Source: Deltaproteobacteria bacterium | GTDB lineage: Bacteria > Desulfobacterota > Syntrophia > Syntrophales > UBA2210 | DNA length: 5,164 nucleotides | Assembly: GCA_019313735.1 (NCBI GenBank) | Contig: JAFDAR010000323.1 | Span: forward strand, 1 to 5,164 | Direction: 5' to 3' | Part shown: piece by piece, positions 1 to 5,164 of the stretch | Layout: each line of letters begins with the position of its first letter | Position numbering within the stretch: position 1 is the stretch's first letter | Position numbers and translations under genes: made by a program | The notes under the pieces: generated by a model | What the model was told of the DNA's origin: nothing | Seen by the model: only the letters and a program-made list of their open reading frames with translations | Database searches by the model: none

Positions 1-378
1 AAGACTCAACCGGTCGGATTTGAAGAACAGGACTGGTTCGTAAATGGAGTCATTGAGATAAGAACCATGCTCGAGCCGCGCGCCCTCATGAATGCCATGC
101 GGGGAGTGGAAGATGAAATGGGCAGGAGCAGGGGCAGGAAGTGGGGCCCGAGGATAATAGATATCGATATTCTCCTCTATGGACAGGCCGTTATAGAAGA
201 GGAAGGACTTGTCATACCGCACGCGGAGCTCCACAAGAGACGTTTTGTGCTTGTTCCATTGAATGAGATAGCTTCCTGTGCTATACATCCCAGGTTCGGG
301 CTTTCTGTAAAGGGCCTGTGCTATACATCCCAGGTTCGGGCTTTCTGTAAAGGGGTTGCTGGACAGGGTTCAGGATGA
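1..378 (+). CDS. folK: HPPK (folK), 5' end outside window, C-terminus frameshifted
   Basis: This is 2-amino-4-hydroxy-6-hydroxymethyldihydropteridine pyrophosphokinase. It transfers diphosphate from ATP to 6-hydroxymethyl-7,8-dihydropterin, the step before dihydropteroate synthase in folate synthesis, in the cytosol. The frame is open from base 1, so the start lies upstream; the first in-window ATG (67) is internal. Counting from base 1, residues 41-61 hold the basic loop GRSRGRKWGPR and the metal-binding motif DIDILLYG (Asp54 and Asp56 correspond to the two Mg-binding Asp of the family). The later HKRRFVLVPLNEIA block is also typical. The catalytic core visible here is intact. An exact 40-bp duplication (275-354) shifts the frame, so the last 20 residues (from base 316, LCYTSQ...) are foreign. 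Without it the frame reads GLLDRVQDENKVDVLVKKRV and stops at 413-415. The lost tail lies beyond the catalytic residues, so activity may survive. Family assignment is very secure. Confidence 0.93.
   Translation, partial: KTQPVGFEEQDWFVNGVIEIRTMLEPRALMNAMRGVEDEMGRSRGRKWGPRIIDIDILLYGQAVIEEEGLVIPHAELHKRRFVLVPLNEIASCAIHPRFGLSVKGLCYTSQVRAFCKGVAGQGSG
275..354. repeat. Exact 40-bp tandem duplication in folK
   Basis: Bases 275-314 and 315-354 are identical over 40 bases and directly adjacent; the identity stops at both outer edges (T274 vs G314, G355 vs C315). Forty is not a multiple of three, so the second copy shifts the folK frame. Removing one copy restores a plausible HPPK C-terminus. Replication slippage is the simplest biological cause; an assembly error is the main alternative. 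Confidence 0.97.
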
Positions 379-419
379 AAACAAAGTTGATGTACTCGTA
401 AAGAAAAGAGTCTAAATTA

Positions 420-544
420 GATGGCAAAGTAAAAAGCTTCAAGGTCAAGGCGCGCAAATCCTGAGGAATGAGGCGTACATAAGGTACGCCGCAGTGACGA
501 AGGATGCAGCGGAACGCAGAAGTTGAACTTTTTACAAAGCCATC
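420..544. repeat. 125-bp imperfect palindromic element (MITE/REP-like)
   Basis: The ends are inverted: GATGGC at 420-425 and GCCATC at 539-544. The similarity continues inward (left GATGGCAAAGTAAAAAGCTT; right reverse complement GATGGCTTTGTAAAAAGTTC). The centre is a perfect hairpin, GGCGTAC (472-478), loop ATAAG, GTACGCC (484-490), and both stems share nearly the same midpoint (about 481-482). The whole block can therefore fold into one long interrupted hairpin. It encodes no protein. A sequence of this look recurs, as far as I remember, in deltaproteobacterial genomes, but I could not check this. A non-autonomous mobile repeat is the best reading. Confidence 0.75.
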
Positions 545-592
545 AAAGTTGAATGGCTGAGCGGTGAGGGCCGCCCGTTTGTTTGGAAATGA
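545..592 (+). pseudogene. Displaced 3' coding tail, probably of folK, overlapping next start
   Basis: In one frame this reads KVEWLSGEGRPFVWK and stops at TGA 590-592, which overlaps the ATG at 589-591 (ATGA), a classic coupled-gene junction. No start codon or ribosome binding site belongs to it, and upstream it runs into the palindromic element. The 9-base CAAAGTTGA at 544-552 also occurs at 382-390 in folK, in the same amino-acid register (NKV-D / K-VE). The likely interpretation is that the original folK ran straight through to this tail and was split by an insertion. It could instead be the end of a lost separate gene. Confidence 0.45.
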
Positions 593-805
593 TTCGTTTA
601 ATAATTGCAGGCATTATCGTATATGTGATATACCGCTTCTCGAGGTTTCTGGTTACCCCGGCAGGGAAGATATCGAAGAATCGTTCCATACTGTGGCACA
701 TATGTGCCGGTAAACAGCGCCCATAAGGCCACCCTGAATGGCAAGACACTCTACTTCTGCAGCAGGGAATGTCTTGAAAAATACAAAAAAGAGAACGGAA
801 AATAG
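589..805 (+). pseudogene. Membrane-anchored YHS/TRASH-like Cys protein, frameshifted
   Basis: The first part, from ATG 589, reads MIRLIIAGIIVYVIYRFSRF, a short N-terminal membrane segment, and stays open to TAA 724-726. The second part lies in another frame, from about 680 to TAG 803-805. It reads PYCGTYVP, then LNGKTLYFCSRECLEKYKKE, which has the paired cysteines (CG...FCSxEC) of small YHS/TRASH-type metal-binding domains. Together they make the usual architecture of a tiny one-helix anchor plus a Cys domain, about 70 residues long. The join needs a shift of one base (or equivalent) between roughly 640 and 690. The remaining frame in that stretch (GYPGREDIEES) also looks coding, so two compensating shifts are possible. 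The start overlaps an upstream stop by ATGA. The final stop TAG lies inside a REP half-site. Function is unknown beyond probable metal binding at the membrane. Confidence 0.65.
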
Positions 806-816
806 GGACAGCGCCC
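799..816 (+). repeat. REP family B half-site (AAAATAGGGACAGCGCCC)
   Basis: This 18-base sequence is identical to the left arm of the hairpin at 2499-2542, but here it is followed by a T run (817-822) and no right arm. It overlaps the last codons and TAG stop of the YHS-like gene. Such GGGACAG repeats are typical of RAYT-associated REPs. Confidence 0.85.
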
Positions 817-867
817 TTTTTTCCTACTTTTTTATCCACGGATATTGGAAATGGGTGGAGAAATCAT

Positions 868-890
868 AATCGGGGACAGGTTTAAACCTG
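868..890 (+). repeat. REP family A copy
   Basis: AATCGGGGACAGGTTT is followed by AAACCTG, so the inverted arm is present but cut short before the final TCCCC that completes the palindrome at 2307-2330. It is the same family as 2234-2249, 2281-2302 and 2303-2330. Confidence 0.85.
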
Positions 891-1006
891 AGACCTTTGC
901 AGAATATTCAATTTTGTTCAAGTTCAAGGAAGGCGAAAATTTTAACCACAGGAATATATTGGATATTTCGAGGATTAAAATTTGAGCCTGACGCAGAAAT
1001 ATTCAA
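890..1006. repeat. AT-rich imperfect palindrome upstream of transaldolase
   Basis: AAATTTTAA (937-945) and TTAAAATTT (975-983) are exact inverted arms centred at 960. The outer flanks (AAGGAAGGCG left; GCCTGACGCA right) extend the complementarity imperfectly. Near-identical GCAGAATATTCAA (899-911) and GCAGAAATATTCAA (993-1006) lie at the two ends. It could fold into a long interrupted hairpin and looks like another non-autonomous repeat. It ends only a few bases before the transaldolase ribosome binding site, so it may form part of that mRNA leader. Confidence 0.55.
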
Positions 1007-1012
1007 GGGAGG
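1005..1012 (+). promoter_or_regulatory. Ribosome binding site of transaldolase
   Basis: AAGGGAGG lies four bases before ATG 1017 and decides that start over the longer in-frame opening at 897, which falls in repeat sequence and has no such site. Confidence 0.8.
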
Positions 1013-1016
1013 TTGC

Positions 1017-1664
1017 ATGAAGTTTTTTATAGATACCGGTAATATTGATGAGATAAGAGAGGGTCTGGAGCTGGGGATGGTCAATGGCGTGACCACAAAT
1101 CCATCGCTTGTGGCAAAGGAAAACAAGGATTTTGACACAGTAGTCAGAGAGATACTGGAGATAGTTGATGGCCCTGTAAGTCTTGAGGTGATAAGTGAAG
1201 ACGCCGAGGGTATGGTTTCCGAAGGGAAAAAGCTGGCAGGGCTGGCCGAAAATGTGGTTGTAAAGATTCCCATGACGACCGAGGGATTGAAGGCCACGCG
1301 GAGGTTGTCAGGTCTGGGGCTCAGTGTAAACCAGACGCTGATTTTCTCGCCCGTGCAGGCACTCCTGGCCGCCAAGGCGGGCGCTGATTATGTCAGTCCC
1401 TTTATTGGGAGGCTTGACGATATCTCCCACAATGGAATGGAGCTTGTGGAACAGATACTGACCATCTTCGACAACTACGAATTTGACTGCGAGGTTATCG
1501 TTGCCAGCGTCAGGCATCCTCTTCATGTCCTTGACGCGGCGCTTCTCGGGGCCGATATCGCCACGATCCCGTTTAAGGTGATAAAGCAGCTGGCCGGGCA
1601 TCCGCTCACGGATGTGGGTCTTAAGAGATTTCTGGACGATTGGCGCAGTGTTCCAAAGGGATAA
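1017..1664 (+). CDS. tal: Small transaldolase (TalC/MipB type)
   Basis: This 215-residue protein has the normal length of the short transaldolase / fructose-6-phosphate aldolase family, which forms a cytosolic TIM barrel. Transaldolase moves a dihydroxyacetone unit between sugar phosphates in the non-oxidative pentose phosphate pathway. Motifs in order are FIDTGN (Asp6), GVTTNPSL (24-31), VVVKIPMT with the Schiff-base Lys83, NQTLIFSP (105-112), [11 protein letters not shown] (125-135) and [20 protein letters not shown]. Glu57 stands where E. coli FSA has Gln59, and Phe129 where FSA has Tyr131. Both are transaldolase-type residues, so I favour transaldolase over aldolase activity. The start ATG 1017 is supported by AAGGGAGG. 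It is the only protein gene in the window without visible damage. pgsA begins one base after its stop, suggesting co-transcription. Confidence 0.93.
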   Translation: MKFFIDTGNIDEIREGLELGMVNGVTTNPSLVAKENKDFDTVVREILEIVDGPVSLEVISEDAEGMVSEGKKLAGLAENVVVKIPMTTEGLKATRRLSGLGLSVNQTLIFSPVQALLAAKAGADYVSPFIGRLDDISHNGMELVEQILTIFDNYEFDCEVIVASVRHPLHVLDAALLGADIATIPFKVIKQLAGHPLTDVGLKRFLDDWRSVPKG

Positions 1665-1665
1665 T

Positions 1666-2235
1666 ATGATAAACTTCCTGAAAGAATCCTTTGATAAGAT
1701 GACGACACCAGAGGATGGACGCGAGATATTCAATCTTCCTAACTGTATCACCCTCCTCAGGCTCGCGGTGATCCCGGTATTGTTTCTGCTTCTTCTTTCT
1801 CCGGGCAGATCCCTGAGCATGGTCATTGCTGTCCTGTTTATTCTGGCCTCGATCACGGACGTGATAGACGGGTATGTGGCGAGAAAATTCAATATCGTCA
1901 CCACGATGGGAAAGTTCCTCGACCCAGTGGCGGACAAGCTGGTAGTGACTACCGCCATGATCATGATGATTCCCATCGGCAGGATTCCAGCGTGGATAGT
2001 TGCTGTTATTATCATGAGAGATATACTGGTGGATGGCATGAGAAGCGTTGCTTCGGCGGATGGTCTTATAATTGACGCAAGCAGGCTGGGCAAGCAGAAG
2101 ACCCTGTGCCAGATTGTCGCTGTGTCGGCACTGCTGATACACTATGACACCGTCTTTGGTATTAACGCGCACGTGGTTGGTATGGTTACCCTCTACCTCG
2201 CCCTTGTCCTGACACTGTGGTCAGAAGATAGCTAA
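1666..2235 (+). CDS. pgsA: CDP-diacylglycerol-glycerol-3-phosphate 3-phosphatidyltransferase, C-terminus probably clipped
   Basis: This enzyme makes phosphatidylglycerophosphate from CDP-diacylglycerol and glycerol 3-phosphate, the committed step to phosphatidylglycerol and cardiolipin, in the inner membrane. The protein has 189 residues. NLPNCITLLRL (23-33) opens the family region. The CDP-alcohol phosphotransferase signature D-x2-DG-x2-AR-x8-G-x3-D-x3-D is complete (Asp65, Asp68, Gly69, Ala72, Arg73, Gly82, Asp86, Asp90). About five or six hydrophobic segments follow, with the usual GKQKT near 142-146. ATG 1666 has AAAGGG upstream and is one base past the transaldolase stop; ATG 1699 is a weaker alternative. 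The end is odd: the protein stops at LTLWSEDS, whereas E. coli PgsA continues about 15 residues after LTLWS. The TAA (2233-2235) overlaps a REP copy starting at 2234. The active site is untouched, so function may be retained. tRNA-Gly and tRNA-Cys follow, as in E. coli. Confidence 0.92.
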   Translation: MINFLKESFDKMTTPEDGREIFNLPNCITLLRLAVIPVLFLLLLSPGRSLSMVIAVLFILASITDVIDGYVARKFNIVTTMGKFLDPVADKLVVTTAMIMMIPIGRIPAWIVAVIIMRDILVDGMRSVASADGLIIDASRLGKQKTLCQIVAVSALLIHYDTVFGINAHVVGMVTLYLALVLTLWSEDS

Positions 2236-2249
2236 TCGGGGACAGGTTT
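2234..2249 (+). repeat. REP family A half-site at pgsA stop
   Basis: AATCGGGGACAGGTTT matches the other family A copies, with no inverted arm after it. The first two bases are the last two of the pgsA TAA stop. Confidence 0.85.
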
Positions 2250-2280
2250 TTCATTGACAACGAAGACGTATTTTATTAAG

Positions 2281-2302
2281 TATCGGGGACAGGTTTAAAC
2301 CT
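2281..2302 (+). repeat. REP family A copy, partial palindrome
   Basis: TATCGGGGACAGGTTT is followed by AAACCT. The inverted arm is cut short and the next copy begins immediately at 2303, giving a tandem pair. Confidence 0.85.
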
Positions 2303-2330
2303 AATCGGGGACAGGTTTAAACCTGTCCCC
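2303..2330. repeat. REP family A, complete palindrome
   Basis: AATC leads into GGGGACAGGTTT (2307-2318), followed directly by its exact reverse complement (2319-2330), a perfect 24-base palindrome with no loop. It ends nine bases before tRNA-Gly, so a cruciform or transcript hairpin would sit at the tRNA 5' leader. Confidence 0.93.
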
Positions 2331-2339
2331 ACAGGTCAA

Positions 2340-2414
<75 letters not shown>

Positions 2415-2420
2415 GTTTTT

Positions 2421-2496
2421 GGCGGCATAGCCAAGTGGCTAAGGCAACGGTCTGCAAAACCGTTATTCACCGGTTCGAGTCCGGTTGCCGCCTCCA
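2421..2496 (+). tRNA. tRNA-Cys (anticodon GCA)
   Basis: The acceptor stem GGCGGCA (2421-2427) pairs with TGCCGCC (2486-2492), followed by discriminator T, as expected for Cys, and an encoded CCA (2494-2496). The anticodon stem ACGGT/ACCGT encloses CTGCAAA with GCA at 2454-2456. The T loop is TTCGAGT. It reads TGC/TGT. The tRNA-Leu that follows in the E. coli glyW-cysT-leuZ order is absent; a REP hairpin starts three bases after the CCA. Confidence 0.97.
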
Positions 2497-2498
2497 GA

Positions 2499-2542
2499 AA
2501 AATAGGGACAGCGCCCGTTTTTTAGGGCGCTGTCCCTATTTT
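2499..2542. repeat. REP family B, perfect hairpin; possible terminator of tRNA transcript
   Basis: AAAATAGGGACAGCGCCC (2499-2516) and its exact reverse complement (2525-2542) flank an eight-base loop GTTTTTTA. The 18-bp stem with a GC-rich top is strong, and its right arm ends in TTTT, so it could stop transcription of the pgsA-tRNA unit in either direction. The same left arm stands alone at 799-816, which shows it is a dispersed repeat rather than a purpose-built terminator. Confidence 0.9.
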
Positions 2543-2611
2543 CCCACTGGTTATTTTCCCCTTAAGCAAAATTTGTTGTGTATTTATTTGCTTTATGGTA
2601 AATAACCTCAC

Positions 2612-3777
2612 ATGATAATACCACGGTACCTGACAGAACCGATCCGTCAGGATCTCAAAGAAAAGATGGTTTTTAGAAGACCTTTCTGGAACGGAGGGAA
2701 CATCAGTATTATAACTGGGATAACCGGGCAGATCGAAAGAAGATATTAGCCGCGCAGTGGCCAGCGGTTGACAGCGTCATAATATTTGATGAACTCCATA
2801 AATATAAAAACTGGAAGGGCTGGATCAAGGGCGAATATGATTCTCACGGCGCTCGAATCCAGTTTATCATAACAGGCAGCGCCCGATTGGATATTTACCG
2901 CAAGGGTGGAGATTCACTACAGGGACGTTACCACGCTCATCGTTTGCACGGTTTGTCAGTTGGTGAACTGCAAAAAACGAAGTCAAGCCTCGTTCCCGGA
3001 AAAGAGATTGAATTTCCCGGAAAGATTGAACACGATCTATTGCCTGCATTATTCCAGTTCGGTTCCTTTCCCGAGCCCTTCCTGAAGCAGAATAACCGCG
3101 GTTTGAGAAGATGGCAGCGAGAACGCATGGATCGCTTTTTCAGAGAAGATGTGCGTGATCTTGAAAACGTCAGGGATCTCTCGTCAATGGAACTGTTAGC
3201 GTCCATGCTCGAAGATCGTATCGGCAGTCTTCTTTCCCTCCAGTCATTGCGGGAAGATCTTGAAGTCAGCCATCGGGCAGTATCCCACTGGATGACCATA
3301 CTTGAACGTCTGTATCACTGTTTTAATGTAACACCATTTACCCATAAGGCCATACGATCGCTTAAAAAGGCCGCGAAAGTATATTTGTGGGACTGGTCTG
3401 TGGTGCCGGATAAGGGAGCCCGCTTTGAAAATCTCGTGGCATGTCACCTGTTAAAAATGAAACATGCCCTTGAAGATCAGGAGGGTTACAGAATAGGCCT
3501 TCATTATCTGAGAGATGCCGGGAAAAGAGAAGTTGATTTCCTGGTTACTGCTGAGGGCAAGCCCTGGTTTGCCGTAGAATGCAAGACAGCAAACCGGACG
3601 CCGAATCCCGCACTAAACTATTATGGTGAAAGACTGAAAATACCCTATCTGTATCAGATAACACGTGAAGAGGGTATCGATACATTCGATGGCAGAGTCA
3701 GAGTAATGCCTGCCGGCAAGTTTCTGGGAGCACTCCCATCGGGGCGGGTTATGTGGGCGGTCCTACGATGGCAATGA
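2612..3777 (+). pseudogene. DUF4143-type AAA ATPase (COG1373-like), Walker A region deleted
   Basis: The N-terminus from ATG 2612 reads IPRYLTEPIRQDLKEKMVF, typical of the entry to the P-loop in this family. At 2674 the sequence jumps to another frame (from about 2677: TFLERREHQYYNWDNRADRK), which stays open to 3777. The expected GGPRQxGKT Walker A between them is missing. The Walker B equivalent IIFDELHKY, the sensor-like IITGSARLD and GRYHAHRLH follow. Next come a winged-helix-like segment (about 3225-3350) and a C-terminal DUF4143 domain with a PD-(D/E)xK-like pattern (REVDFLV ... WFAVECKTA, 3529-3592). Family sense appears to end at AGKFLGAL (about 3712-3735); the remaining codons to 3777 lie in dehydrogenase DNA read out of frame. 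The role of this family is poorly known; such genes are common accessory genes. A TTG start at 2887 would give a fragment without ATPase motifs. Almost certainly inactive as an ATPase. Confidence 0.8.
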
Positions 3778-5077
3778 TTGCCCATAAGTGCCCTCAATAC
3801 AGGGTCACGGTCGTTGACGTCAACCCGGAGCGCATCGCCGCGTGGAATTCGGATAATCTTCCCATATACGAACCGGGCCTCGATGAGATCGTAAAAGCGG
3901 TTCGCGGCAGGAATCTCTTCTTCAGCACGGAAATTGAGAGGGGAATAAGAGACGCGGATATAATCTTTGTCAGTGTGAACACCCCGACCAAGACATTCGG
4001 CGCGGGCGCGGGCATGGCCGCCGATCTTCAGTACTGGGAGAAGACAGCCAGGCAGATACGCGAGGCGTCACAGTCGCATAAGATAATCGTAGAGAAGAGC
4101 ACACTCCCCGTGAAGACCGCGCTCGCGATGGAGAAGATACTTACCGCTACCGCCAATGGGATTCGATTCGACATACTCTCCAATCCGGAATTTCTGGCCG
4201 AGGGAACGGGGATCAGGGATCTGGAGACGCCGGACAGGGTCCTTATAGGCTCCCGCGAAACCCCTGAAGGCCTTAAGGCGAGGAGCGAGTTGGTTGAGAT
4301 ATATGCCAACTGGGTGCCGCGGGAACGTATAATAACCTCCAATATCTGGAGCAGTGAACTGTCAAAACTCGTCTCCAATGCCTTTCTGGCGCAGAGGATA
4401 TCCTCGATAAACTCCATCTCATCCCTGTGTGAAAAAACGGGAGCGAACATAGCCGAAGTTGCCAGGGCCGTCGGGATGGACAGACGTGTGGGGAACCAGT
4501 TTCTGAATGCCAGTATCGGTTTCGGTGGATCGTGCTTCAAAAAGGATATACTGAATCTGGTCTATCTGTGCCGGCAATATGGTCTTGATGAGGTGGCCGA
4601 CTACTGGGAAGGGGTGGTAAAGATAAATGACTACCAGACGGAGCGCTTCATACTGAATATGCTTGGCGCCATGTTCAATACGCTGGCCGGCAAGAAGATA
4701 TGTCTCTTCGGGTTCGCCTTTAAGGCCAATACAGGGGATACAAGAGAAAGCCCCGCTATAACGGTATCCAGGCGGCTTGTCGAAGAGCGGGCCGAGGTTG
4801 TAATCACAGATCCCAGGGCGCTGCCAAATGCCCAGACGGACCTGGCGGACATAAAGGAGAAGATAGCCTTTATCGATGTGAGGCGGCTGCAGGTTGTGAC
4901 GCCATTGCCGTTATGACCGAGTGGGATATATATGCCGCGTTAGACTTTGAAAAAATATATGAAACCATGCGAAAACCCGCCTTCATCTTTGACGGCAGGA
5001 ATATCCTTGATCACAACAATCTGTTCAAGATCGGCTTCAATGTCTTCCCAGTAGGAATTCCGGGGACACAACACTAG
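3738..5077 (+). pseudogene. UDP-glucose 6-dehydrogenase, start codon lost and late frameshift
   Basis: This enzyme oxidises UDP-glucose twice with NAD to UDP-glucuronate, a cytosolic precursor for polysaccharides. Homology starts at 3738 with [15 protein letters not shown], the Rossmann dinucleotide loop; the preceding codons (normally about M-K-I-C-C) are absent, replaced by ATPase DNA. The first usable start is GTG 3753, inside the glycine loop, giving a 387-residue frame to 4916. Further motifs are [41 protein letters not shown] with the catalytic Cys (residue 261 from GTG 3753), and [16 protein letters not shown]. The sequence resembles the long animal-type UGDH branch. Near 4878-4880 the frame changes: the true tail ([16 protein letters not shown] ... 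FIFDGRNILDHNNLFKIGF) continues in another frame to TAG 5075-5077. Its last codons (GIPGTQH) are repeat sequence. Family assignment is secure; activity is doubtful because the NAD loop and C-terminal lobe are both affected. Confidence 0.85.
5056..5075 (+). repeat. REP family C half-site (GGGGACAC type)
   Basis: AATTCCGGGGACACAACACT is a third repeat type sharing GGGGACA with family A. From memory it resembles RAYT-associated repeats found in many environmental bacteria. It supplies the last codons of the dehydrogenase frame, and its inverted arm is missing because the following element starts at 5077. Confidence 0.6.
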
Positions 5078-5164
5078 TGCGGCCGGGCAAGGTCGTGTAA
5101 TCAAATGGGTGTGAATCCCATTCCGGAAGGTAAGCCAGCCACCGGATAGCGAGTCCTTGGAGGG
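5077..5164 (+). mobile_element. Probable group II intron 5' end (truncated by window)
   Basis: The sequence opens with GTGCG (5077-5081), the conserved 5' end of bacterial group II introns, and is densely structured. GCGGCC (5079-5084) can pair with GGTCGT (5091-5096), allowing one G-T pair, and AATGGG (5104-5109) pairs with CCCATT (5117-5122) around TGTGAAT. The text after that (CCGGAAGGTAAGCC, GCGAGTCC) looks like intron domain I rather than protein. The reverse transcriptase/maturase would lie beyond the window. A cobalamin riboswitch was considered and is less likely. Confidence 0.5.

Larger units (their letters stand above)
806..1016. other. Non-coding repeat-filled spacer before transaldolase
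   Basis: I see no gene in these 211 bases. They contain the rest of the family B half-site, a T-rich stretch (817-835), a family A REP (868-890) and an AT-rich imperfect palindrome (about 890-1006) that reaches the transaldolase ribosome binding site. No convincing promoter was found. The upstream in-frame extension of the transaldolase frame through this region is repeat sequence, not protein. Confidence 0.7.

Noticed and set aside
897..1016. N-terminal extension of the transaldolase to an ATG at 897
   Set aside because: The extra codons lie in palindromic repeat DNA and have no ribosome binding site. ATG 1017 has AAGGGAGG and gives the family's normal length.
1308..2093. Long minus-strand open frame opposite transaldolase and pgsA
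   Set aside because: It is a shadow of two well-conserved plus-strand genes and shows no recognisable protein features.
2281..2330. Tandem GGGGACAGGTTT copies as a CRISPR array
   Set aside because: The copies are palindromic, irregularly spaced and without unique spacers of constant length; they are dispersed REPs.
2573..2611. Promoter upstream of the ATPase pseudogene (TTGTTG ... TATGGT)
   Set aside because: The match to the -10 consensus and the spacing are too weak to support a call in such AT-rich DNA.
2887..3777. Independent gene starting at TTG 2887
   Set aside because: The frame upstream back to about 2677 carries clear ATPase homology (NWDNRADRK, FDELHKY), so this is only the downstream part of the broken gene.
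5077..5164. Cobalamin riboswitch, suggested by GGGTGTGAATCCC
   Set aside because: The upstream GGGAA box and the GCAACTG-like core are not found, and the region follows a gene 3' end with a GTGCG start that fits a group II intron better.

Overview
The window looks like an accessory-laden stretch of a mid-GC, Gram-negative-type bacterial chromosome, most likely from the former Deltaproteobacteria (Desulfobacterota). That placement is inference. It rests on protein flavour, on the pgsA / tRNA-Gly / tRNA-Cys gene order (also seen in E. coli), and on dense short palindromic repeats of the kind associated with REP-associated tyrosine transposases (RAYTs). No taxonomic marker gene is present.

Layout. 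1-415: 3' part of folK, its last codons thrown out of frame by an exact 40-bp tandem duplication. 420-544: a 125-bp imperfect palindrome that appears to sit inside the original folK 3' end. 589-805: a small membrane-anchored YHS/TRASH-like Cys protein, broken by a frameshift. 799-1016: a REP half-site, a second REP family, and an AT-rich palindrome. 1017-1664: an intact small transaldolase. 1666-2235: pgsA (phosphatidylglycerophosphate synthase), whose stop codon lies on the edge of a REP. 2234-2330: three more REP copies. 2340-2496: tRNA-Gly(GCC) and tRNA-Cys(GCA). 2499-2542: a perfect 18-bp-stem REP hairpin. 2612-3735: a DUF4143-type AAA ATPase pseudogene that has lost its Walker A segment. 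It is fused directly to 3738-5077, a UDP-glucose 6-dehydrogenase gene without its first codons and with a late frameshift. 5056-5075: a third REP type. 5077-end: the probable 5' end of a group II intron.

Functionally, the housekeeping genes (folate synthesis, sugar-phosphate metabolism, phospholipid synthesis, tRNAs) run in one direction and are tightly packed where intact: transaldolase to pgsA is one base apart, and the YHS-like gene overlaps an upstream reading frame by ATGA. Repeats have entered the gene borders.

The main observation is that every protein gene except the transaldolase carries a lesion, and three of the lesions or gene ends coincide with repeat boundaries. This is either a locus being eroded by small mobile repeats or, in part, an assembly artefact. 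Read mapping would separate the two. I do not see a new multi-gene defence or metabolic system here; the novelty is in the repeats and how they meet gene ends.
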